A stretch of 25,781 nucleotides of DNA from Nemertoderma westbladi (lineage: Eukaryota > Xenacoelomorpha > Nemertodermatida > Nemertodermatidae): NCBI GenBank assembly GCA_032718475.1, contig JAUCBJ010004293.1, positions 1-25,781 on the forward strand, written 5' to 3'. Positions 17,763 to 25,781 of the stretch are shown one piece after another. A model generated the notes under the pieces. That model searched no databases. It was not told the origin of the DNA and saw nothing but the letters and a program-made list of their open reading frames with translations. Both the position numbers and the translations under genes were made by a program. Each line of letters begins with the position of its first letter. Within the stretch, counting starts at the first letter, position 1.

Positions 17763-20136
17763 TAGGGTGGAGTGAAAAATTTTTTTTTCTTTATTTTTAA
17801 GGGAAGCACTATTTTTCTGATGCCAAATTGGTCTAAACTAACTTTGCAAAAAAAAATTTTTGATTTCAAAAAATTCTAAGCGGGCCTCACGACACTTGAA
17901 AATTTCAAATTTTTGAGAAGGCAATGCCAGTTTTGAAAATCTCAGATATTTTGTATTTTTGATAAAAGTTAAGGAAGATGCAAATATTTAATGTCAAATA
18001 GGTTGGAAACAAACACAAAATGTGAAATTGTGATTTTCATATAAATCTACCCCAGGCTCATGGCCTTCAAAATTTTGCAAAATTTGCCAAATTTCACCCT
18101 TAAAATACAGTAAACCTACTTCGTAGTCTCTATAGTTGAAATCAATTTACTGGGGTTTGGAGTTCTTCCTGAGTGAAAACCAAGTCCCCTGATTTAATCA
18201 CAATTATATTTCAATACTAGAAACCCAGCTAGTTGGCTGTGAATTTACCTTTGGATCAAATTCCCAATACGTACAGTATATTATAAACAACAGTAGGTAT
18301 AGGAAGAAGGATAATTCTAAATTAGTACACTAGAAAAACAGATGATAAACACTGTAATGCACCCGGAAAAAGTAAAAATATTGATCAACTGGAAATTTAA
18401 TACATGTATTACACTGAATTGGTAATCTTAAATGTACTCCTCGCATAGCACACCATTAAGTAATCTACGTAAAACATAGGGACAACTATAAACTGTCCAG
18501 AAAATGGTGAAAAAATGATTGGCATTAAATAGCATTAAATTTTAACTAATATGCTGCTAAAAAAATAAGTTGAAAGTGTCTAATACTACAAAGAAACCAT
18601 TGTTGCCCGGCAACCAAGGAACAGTAACCAATCAGCATGCATTTCAACAGTTTTACTGGTCAGCCGGTAAAGGCACATTAATGGTGTATTCTGGTATTTA
18701 GTGTATTCCAGTATTCAAGTATTGTTAGTGTTGGATCTTGTCATCTGCTAAATGTTGAACAGTTAAAGTGCAGATGTTGTGGTATTTAATATTAAGACAG
18801 CAAGAGGGCCACAGTTAGGTCCTACCTACAGAGATACTGTAGTGAAGTGGCATACCAGTGTGGCTAGAAGCGCGGATGCAAGATCTAGAACACATCACAC
18901 ATGATTTTCTAGTCAGTTCGGTTTTCTGGTATGAATGGTATCCTTAATAAATACCACAACTTCTGCACTTCAACTGCCAACATTTAGCAGATGAATTGAT
19001 CTAACACTAACAATACTGGAATACACTATGTAATACCAGAATACAGAAACACTGGTACTACTGGCTGACCAGTAAAACAAGGATAGTGCTGAACTGCATG
19101 CTGATTATTTCTTCTTTCACCTACAGTAGTATTATTAGCAGCATATCAAGCAAACAGTTGAGGCGACCCGAAGGCTCCTCTTTCGATAGATGCTACCGAG
19201 GGTAGGGGTTGGCGCTACTATTATCCCAAGATTTGCTCCCAGTTATTTAACTGGTACTCAATTTATCGACCCCAGTGGATGAAAGGCAGCTGAGTGGACC
19301 CTGGTGGGGCTGAACCTACAACCATCGATTGCAGGTCTGGAGCTCAGCCAATTGAGCTACCCCGCTTTCTAGCGAAATATAGGTAAAATTTCACTGTTGT
19401 CCAGAGGGTTTATAGTGTTTTCCCTATGTTTTACTGAGATTACTTAACGTGTACATTTAAGATTACCAATTCAGTGTAATCGATGCATTAAATTTCCTGT
19501 TGATCAATCATTTTAATGTTTTCCGGGTGCTTTACAGTGTTTTTCATATGTTTTTCTAGTGTTTTACTAGTGTTTTCCTAATTTAGAATTATCCTTCTTC
19601 CTAGACCTAGGCCTACTGTTGTTTATAATATTGGGAATTTGATCCAAAGGCAAATTCACAGCCAGCTAGCTGGGTTTCTAGTATTGAAATATAGTTGTGA
19701 TCAAATCAGGGGACTTGGTTTTCACTCAGGAATAACTCCAAACCCCAGTAAATCGATTTCAACTATACAGACTACGAAGTAGGTTTGCTGTATTTTTAGG
19801 GCTAAATTTGGCAAATTTTGCAAAATTTTAAACGCCATGAGGCTGGGGTAGATTTATAGGAAAATCACAATTTCACATTTTGTGTTTGTTTCCAACCTAT
19901 TTGACATTAAATATTTGCATCTTCCTTAACTTTTATCAAAAATACAAAATATCTAAGAATTTCAAAACTGGCATTGCCTTCCCAAAAATTTGAAATTTTC
20001 AAGTGTCGTGAGGCCCGCTTAGAATTTTTCAAAATCAAAAATTTTTTTTTGCAAAGTTAGTTTAGACCGATTTGGCATCAGAAAAATAGTGCTTCCCTTA
20101 AAAGTAAAGAAAAAAAATTTTTTCACTCCACCCTAC
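17763..20136. mobile_element. hAT-like non-autonomous element made of about 1-kb inverted arms
   Basis: The ends are TAGGGTGGAGTG and its reverse complement CACTCCACCCTA. They are flanked by an identical 8-bp CTATATAG (17755-17762 and 20137-20144), which fits the hAT preference for 8-bp duplications of the form nTnnnnAn. The inverted similarity continues far inward: GCATTGCCAGTTTTGAAA, CAAGTCCCCTGATTT, TGCACCCGGAAAA, GGAAATTTAATRCAT and CATCTGCTAAATGTTG all have reverse complements in the right half. The arms thus span about 17763-18798 and 18938-20136 around a loop of about 140 bp. A SINE-like insertion (19156-19366) lengthens the right arm. There is no transposase frame. Transcribed, it would form a long double-stranded RNA. 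Confidence 0.85.
19156..19366 (-). mobile_element. tRNA-derived SINE
   Basis: On the minus strand the element begins GCGGGGTAGCTCAATTGGCT. The A box TAGCTCAATTGG (19348-19359) fits the pol III consensus TRGCNNARYNGG. A B-box-like GGTTCAGCCCC (19306-19316) follows 31 bp later, differing at one position from GGTTCRANYCC. A non-tRNA body of about 150 bp follows. The sequence has no counterpart in the left arm of the hAT-like element, which shows it was inserted later. No clear target duplication or A-rich tail is seen. The family name is not assigned. Confidence 0.7.
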
Positions 20137-20144
20137 TATATAGA

Positions 20145-21065
20145 CTAATTATATAATAAGAGATACAAGAATACTGAATAAGAATTTGAAATTTTGATTA
20201 ATTTTGATTAATTTTGATTTTAATTAGAATCAAATTTTGATTTTAATTAGAATCAAATTTTGATTTTATCAAATAAAAGTATTAAATATACCCCCGCCCC
20301 ATCCCAACGCCTTGATAGTGTAGTATAAATGTAGTACACAATACAATATAATAAAAATAGTACAGTATAATTCCTTATCGGGAACGCCGCTTCCATAATG
20401 GGCACGATGGACTCGACTACCGAGGGCCTCTACGACGTTATCGAGTAGTATAGTGTTGTTTGTATTTAATTATTTATTTAGATTTTTATTTAAATTTTTA
20501 TTTAATTTTCCTTTTTTAATTAAGTATCTTCTTAGTTTCTTTTTTTAGACGACCCTTAAGGTACTAAGCTACTATTTTTATTTTTTTATTTTTATCTCAC
20601 TTTAAACTCGCCCGTTTTAAACTCTACTTTTAACTTCCGGTTATAGGTACTGTATGATTGCCTAGATTTTACGTATAATTCTATTAATTTAAAGGACGGT
20701 GTTGACTCCCCCCAACTATTTGTTTTATATCTTACAGCCTTGGAGTTGTATAGGCGATATACTGGTAACATTCGTAACGTCCCGGCAGGTGAAATGCCAG
20801 ATATACCCGTTGCTCTATTGTATGAAGTACTAATTTACTATCAGTATTGCCTTAGTTCCTTATTTTAGTTCTAATGTAATCCGCCCTAGTCTATTGCATT
20901 GCAATGGTGCCGGGAACTGGAAAGCAAAAGGGTTGGCTGTATTGTAGGAAATAATTTACTAACTATGTTTACATTTACATCAATTATGGAGAATATTATT
21001 ATTATTATTATTATTTATAATTTTTCAATTATTTTAATGTATTATTAATATCATTATGATTTATT
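20145..21065. other. AT-rich intergenic with small tandem repeats, no gene seen
   Basis: Two tandem copies of a 23-bp repeat, TTTTAATTAGAATCAAATTTTGA, occupy about 20217-20265. A somewhat GC-richer patch lies at 20380-20450. No supported gene. Confidence 0.45.
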
Positions 21066-21077
21066 ACTTCTAATTTA

Positions 21078-21206
21078 ACGAAACGAAACGAAACGAAAAT
21101 TTAACGAAACGAAATAATTATTATTTCGTCTCGTTATTTACATGTATTTTTATTTAGTTTTTCGTTTCGTTATTGCCAAATCTGCTTTGTTTCGTTTTCG
21201 TTTCGT
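21078..21206. repeat. Inverted CGAAA/TTTCG pentamer arrays
   Basis: ACGAAACGAAACGAAACGAA and a second short run on the left are mirrored by TTTCGTTTCGTTA runs at 21165-21206. The two simple-repeat arms, about 60 bp apart, could fold back on themselves. Confidence 0.7.
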
Positions 21207-21360
21207 TATGCCATCCCTGCCTACAACTACTACACAACAACTTCAACACTAATATACTAAAATCAATATACAATAATCAGCCAGGTATTAATATAAAATA
21301 TTACTATATGTTACGACTTTCAAACATTCAATAATGATATATCAGATATGTGTTCGAGCT

Positions 21361-21415
21361 TTTATTAACTGTGTTCGTCTCTCAGAAGCAAAGACACTAA
21401 TCGAATTGCAATTAA
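21361..21415. repeat. Dispersed repeat, copy 1 (AACTGTGTTCGTCTCTCAGA)
   Basis: TTAACTGTGTTCGTCTCTCA, GAAGCAAAGACAC and CGAATTGCAAT recur at 22131-22185 as AACTGTGTACGTCTCTCAGA and following bases. This is a direct repeat 770 bp apart, probably the shared end of a mobile element family that I cannot name. Confidence 0.65.
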
Positions 21416-22130
21416 TACCGTCAAGGTTATGTTAGGGGGGAGGCCAGCTGATTGAATTCTAAGCACTGGGTCGTACCGATGTTTTATTTGTAAACCTTCA
21501 GATTTCCTCACTGTAACAAAATCATGTCTGTTTGTTCGTCTGTCTGACTGTCTGTTTGTCACACGAAAGGCTCCGAAACTATCCGGTCAATTGCGTTATT
21601 TTTCACCCTCCTGCAGTGTTTGGTCTGAAAGGGTGTATAAAGCAATTTTCAGAAAAATACAATCGTTAGTTTTTGTAAAAAATGAAATAAACGAAAAGTG
21701 CCATAGACACAATGGTAAAATAACACCAATAACAGCTGGTGTTCATGATGAATATATGTAATGGATTTATACTCAGGCTTAGTATAAAACGATGAGTTTG
21801 CCAAGATTATTGTACTTAGTAGACCCATACTGTTTGCTTAGGCCAAACTGCCTAAACTCCACTCCCTTACAAACTTGAAATTCTTCATAAGGTAGCATTA
21901 CTGTGTGTTAAATATTTTATACAGCTGATAGCTTTCTATGGTCGGTATGGGCGAATGTGAATTATTACTATTTTCAGGTGAATGAATTTTAGTACGGTAT
22001 TAATGTAGGCTTTCAACTCTAGTACTGTACTGTAGGTTAATAATAATGAATGGAGAGGGACCCGTCTACACTATGTTTGTCTATGGACGGCCTTTTTATA
22101 GCCAGCTAGCTGGCCTTTTTTTTTTTATAT
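21416..22130. other. Unique-looking sequence between direct repeats, no gene seen
   Basis: It contains a CTGTCTGTTTGTCACACGAAA stretch typical of degraded mobile DNA. A perfect 14-bp palindrome, GCCAGCTAGCTGGC, lies at 22101-22114. No supported frame. Confidence 0.4.
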
Positions 22131-22185
22131 ATTAACTGTGTACGTCTCTCAGAAGCAAAGACACCAAACGAATTGCAATAAATAT
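22131..22185. repeat. Dispersed repeat, copy 2
   Basis: Direct copy of 21361-21415 with a few substitutions; the match fades after CGAATTGCAAT. Downstream sequence to about 22320 differs from that after copy 1. Confidence 0.65.
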
Positions 22186-22372
22186 CGAATTGCGGTGAAA
22201 ATTGCTTTATACAGAGCCCAGGACCACGCTGAATCCAATTGGTACTTTCCCCACATCGCGAGAGCCAGTAGTTTAGGAGGAGATAGAGGAACAAACAAAC
22301 ATACACAATTTGAGCTTTAGATATAGATGATCAATTTTATATATCTTGTATCTTATTTTAAACGCTAGGACT

Positions 22373-22616
22373 TTAATTTAGCGATTTTAAACGCAACTAA
22401 ATTTACAATGCATGCAATGACTATATTAATTTCAATATTAATTTTTACCTGTCTCCATGGATTGTTGTTTTTAAATTATCTTTCATTTGGCGATCCAGTT
22501 TGCCACACTTTCGATTCAGTTCGGACCAGTTCGGTCCAGTTCGCCACACTTTCGATCCAGTTCGGTCCAGTTCGCCACACTTTCCATCCAGTTCGGTCCA
22601 GTTTGGTCCAGATCCG
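22373..22616 (+). repeat. Dispersed repeat with 41-bp array, copy 2 (inverted)
   Basis: This is the reverse complement of 13060-13421. The shared flank (TTTAGCGA, CGCAACTAAATTTA, CCATGGATTGTTGTTTTTAA, CTTTCATTTGGCG) leads into about three 41-bp units (CCAGTTCGCCACACTTTCGA type). The array is shorter than in copy 1. Confidence 0.85.
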
Positions 22617-24810
22617 TGTAGAGTACTATCCCTGTTAGTTAAGCTAATGAAAATATAAAATATTAAATGATAATATTATTTCATTTTTTGTTATATTTCA
22701 GACAACTATCTAGAATATTTATAAATCACAACTCAATGAAATAAACTCAAAATCTCAAAAAAATTATCAAGACATTCAATATATGTCACCCCATCTATAT
22801 GGTGGTGCAGAATCGATATATTAAGGTGATTGAGTTGAAAAACCAACCTCCAAAACTAAATCTGTGTTTGTAAGAATGTCTCTGTTTAGAACGTTAAAAA
22901 TACTTAACAGATAAAAATTACGATTATATTAAATTTAGATGAGTGAAAAATTGAATTAACGAATTCGTTAAAAATTCATTGTTAGATTAACTATTCTATT
23001 TTTTATATGATGTCATAATATTTTTACGTTTTAATTTGTTTCAGATAAGTATTACCTTCAACTTCAGTTCAAATCTGACAGTTTATTATTTACATAGAGA
23101 TGTTTAACATATCTTATATTCGAACTAGACAAACAATATACCAAATTATTTATATGGAGTGGCATCTTCGTTATATTAAGGTGAGTTACATTGAGTCACA
23201 AAGGCCTATATAACTAATTTTGGTTTTCTGTCAGGAAGAAAAATGTCGCCTTTTCAGATAATTAGATGCTCCAGGGGAAAGTAAACGCAAATAACAGCTG
23301 ATCACTCCCAAATATAAAAACTGTAACCTGTTCTGTTGAGTGTCGTATATTGTTTTGGTTAAAATAAGGTGATACTGTAACCTGCTCATTTCCACAAATT
23401 GAGAATATAACATTGTGGAAGTTATTATTTTGGCTATATACGATTTGCGTCCAGCCCCCCCCCCCCCCCCCCCCCCTGTCTCATCCTTTTAGAATGATAG
23501 AAATGCTACTCAAAATAATTATTAATATACTATTTCAATAAAATACGAATTATTATATGGAACTCCATATTATGTTAGCGGTATTGCACCGTCGTCGCCG
23601 TATTTTCTATTGATTGTGCTGAAATTTGTCTACCAGAACTAATCTTATATACATATCAGCTATTATTAACAACGATAAACCAATAACTCTTGTATTTTAC
23701 CAGCCTACGGCCTTCAGCCTTCATAGTCATTATAAACACGGCGATGCGTAGGAAACACGACAAGAGATTTACCCGGTCGGGATCCCACGCCAACTCGGAT
23801 CCCATCACATATTATTATATTATTTCTTTATTTACAGAATAACCGCGAATCAAAAAAGAAATCCTAATAAAGTAATCCAACCCTCTACAGAAAGAAGTTC
23901 AGATGTTGGAACGTCAAACTGTCCTAATTATTCCATTGAAGATCAGATCAAATGATTGAATAACATCAGTTCAATTCCGTATCTTACAGAATATTACATT
24001 TAGTTACAAAAAATAATTTAGAGTATTTTGTATTAATTTTAATTTATGGAATTTTCTAACTCTATTTATATAATAAATAATAACAAAGATTTATTAGTAT
24101 TTTCCATAGGGAGAGCTCGCAATGTTTGCTAAAATTAGATATAAAATAATTAATTTATATCAGATGTAAATACAATAATGATATAAATTTCTTTCAATTT
24201 ATTTCCATTTTAATTCGTTCTTGGTCGATATTATTCCCATATTATCTGTATTGTGTATTCGAGTAATACCTGTGTATCTGCTACGTCCCTTTGGTAGACA
24301 CAAACCTGGTCCATCCACTAATAAAACGTTTTAATTATAACTCAGAGGTTCCCATTGGTTATATTATTAACCAATCGGTTCTTTAACCAATAAAACATTG
24401 GTTTACAATGAGTGTAACGGAGTTGGTTCCCATTCAGAACTACTATAATGTTATATGTTTATCTAATCTATTCTAATTATCTCGGTCCCACTGTGGCTGG
24501 TTGTGGTTTCCCTAAAGTTACCCGACAACCCTATGTCATTGTACGTCCGTCCGTGTTACTAAACTATCAACTCTGTTTGGACAATCGCACTCCATTCTGC
24601 ATCCAAAATCTCCAGTTCAGCTATTTATATCCTTATAAAGGATATATTTAGCATTAATTAATTACAGCGATCAGTGGATTGGTTACAGACTTGTTCAGTA
24701 AACCCAGGGGGGTCTGTATTGGATACACAGGGTTCCTTCTCTATATACTTACATTCCTATATGGAACACTGACATGAAACCAAATCAGATTTTCAGCTGT
24801 TGTAATTATT
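22617..24810. other. 2.2 kb of AT-rich sequence, no gene seen
   Basis: No supported frame. Two blocks share the shape TTTCAG ... ATATTAAGGTGA (22691-22829 and 23039-23185). A C-run of about 22 bases lies at 23454-23476. Two adjacent hairpins built on ATTGGTTA/TAACCAAT (24354-24375) and AACCAAT/ATTGGTT (24385-24403) precede a 67-codon frame (24448-24651) with no recognisable domain. Confidence 0.45.
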
Positions 24811-25781
24811 GAAGGATCATTATTGTGAGCTAACCCTATTCCTTTATATTAATTATTTGTATTTATTGAAGGATCATTATTGTGAGCTAACCCTATTCCT
24901 TTATATTAATTATTTGTATTTATTGAAGGATCATTATTGTGAGCTAACCCTATTCCTTTATATTAATTATTTGTATTTATTGAAGGATCATTATTGTGAG
25001 CTAACCCTATTCCTTTATATTAATTATTTGTATTTATTGAAGGATCATTATTGTGAGCTAACCCTATTCCTTTATATTAATTATTTGTATTTATTGAAGG
25101 ATCATTATTGTGAGCTAACCCTATTCCTTTATATTAATTATTTGTATTTATTGAAGGATCATTATTGTGAGCTAACCCTATTCCTTTATATTAATTATTT
25201 GTATTTATTGAAGGATCATTATTGTGAGCTAACCCTATTCCTTTATATTAATTATTTGTATTTATTGAAGGATCATTATTGTGAGCTAACCCTATTCCTT
25301 TATATTAATTATTTGTATTTATTGAAGGATCATTATTGTGAGCTAACCCTATTCCTTTATATTAATTATTTGTATTTATTGAAGGATCATTATTGTGAGC
25401 TAACCCTATTCCTTTATATTAATTATTTGTATTTATTGAAGGATCATTATTGTGAGCTAACCCTATTCCTTTATATTAATTATTCGTATTTATTGAAGGA
25501 TCATTATTGTGAGCTAACCCTATTCCTTTAGATTAATTATTTGTATTTATTGAAGGATCATTATTGTGAGCTAACCCTATTCCTTTAGATTAATTATTTG
25601 TATTTATTGAAGGATCATTATTGTGAGCTAACCCTATTCCTTTATATTAATTATTTGTATTTATTGAAGGATCATTATTGTGAGCTAACCCTATTCCTTT
25701 ATTAATTAATTGTATTTATTGAAGGATCATTATTGTGAGCTAACCCTATTCCTTTATATTAATTATTTGTAATTATTGAAG
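24811..25781. repeat. 57-bp satellite-like array, runs off the window
   Basis: About 17 head-to-tail copies of a 57-bp unit starting GAAGGATCATTATTGTGAGC, nearly identical throughout. There are single-base changes near 25474, 25531 and 25588 and one small deletion near 25700. Fifty-seven is a multiple of three, so a 240-codon frame reads a 19-residue unit (KDHYCELTLFLYINYLYLL). Uniformity to the base, with silent and non-silent sites equally fixed, indicates recent amplification, not a protein. The array continues past the window end. Confidence 0.95.

Noticed and set aside
24809-25531. 240-codon frame with a 19-residue repeat
   Set aside because: Units are identical at the DNA level, including third codon positions, and the frame is cut by the window. 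It fits an amplified satellite, not a selected protein.
24811-25781. Telomeric repeat, because each unit has TAACCC
   Set aside because: TAACCC occurs once per 57 bp with no tandem TTAGGG-type run.

Overview
This looks like nuclear DNA of an invertebrate animal. It is AT-rich and gene-poor, full of minisatellites, and carries several eukaryotic transposons: hAT-like, Tc1/mariner-like, a tRNA-derived SINE and a non-LTR retrotransposon relic. The one convincing protein-coding locus is a ROCO-family GTPase (Roc-COR) with C-terminal CARD-like domains, an architecture found in animals. There is no operon structure, ribosome-binding-site pattern or CRISPR array. The species cannot be named from the sequence.

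Layout. 1-1110: GC-rich complex repeat. 1711-3929: a 35-bp minisatellite interrupted by a 1.2-kb foldback-like element (2617-3847) with G/C-rich inverted arms. 4007-4240: a 12-bp minisatellite. 4302-4636: a MITE ending 9 bp before the first ATG of the ROCO reading frame. 4646-8116: the ROCO gene as one open exon. 8000-9189: a 36-bp minisatellite that begins inside the coding tail of that gene. 9190-10036: a diverged second copy of the gene's 3' end (Cys-rich segment and two CARDs). 10806-12170: a 30-bp minisatellite. 12390-12617: a LINE relic on the minus strand. 13060-13421 and 22373-22616: inverted copies of one dispersed repeat with a 41-bp array. 15128-17355: a Tc1/mariner-like element with perfect 79-bp terminal inverted repeats. 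17763-20136: a hAT-like element that is almost wholly an inverted repeat, with a SINE nested in one arm. 24811 to the end: a nearly uniform 57-bp array that runs off the window.

The most interesting part is 4.6-10.0 kb. The protein appears to combine a winged-helix segment like those of NB-ARC/APAF-1-type STAND ATPases, a complete Roc-COR module, a conserved Cys/His cluster and two tandem CARDs. A cytosolic scaffold role in innate immunity or cell death is inferred from the domains only. A minisatellite growing out of its last codons has replaced the C-terminus and separates it from a second, still open CARD-CARD unit. That unit could be an alternative 3' exon, a second gene or a decaying copy.

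Most long open frames elsewhere come from tandem repeats whose unit length is a multiple of three, and are not called as genes.
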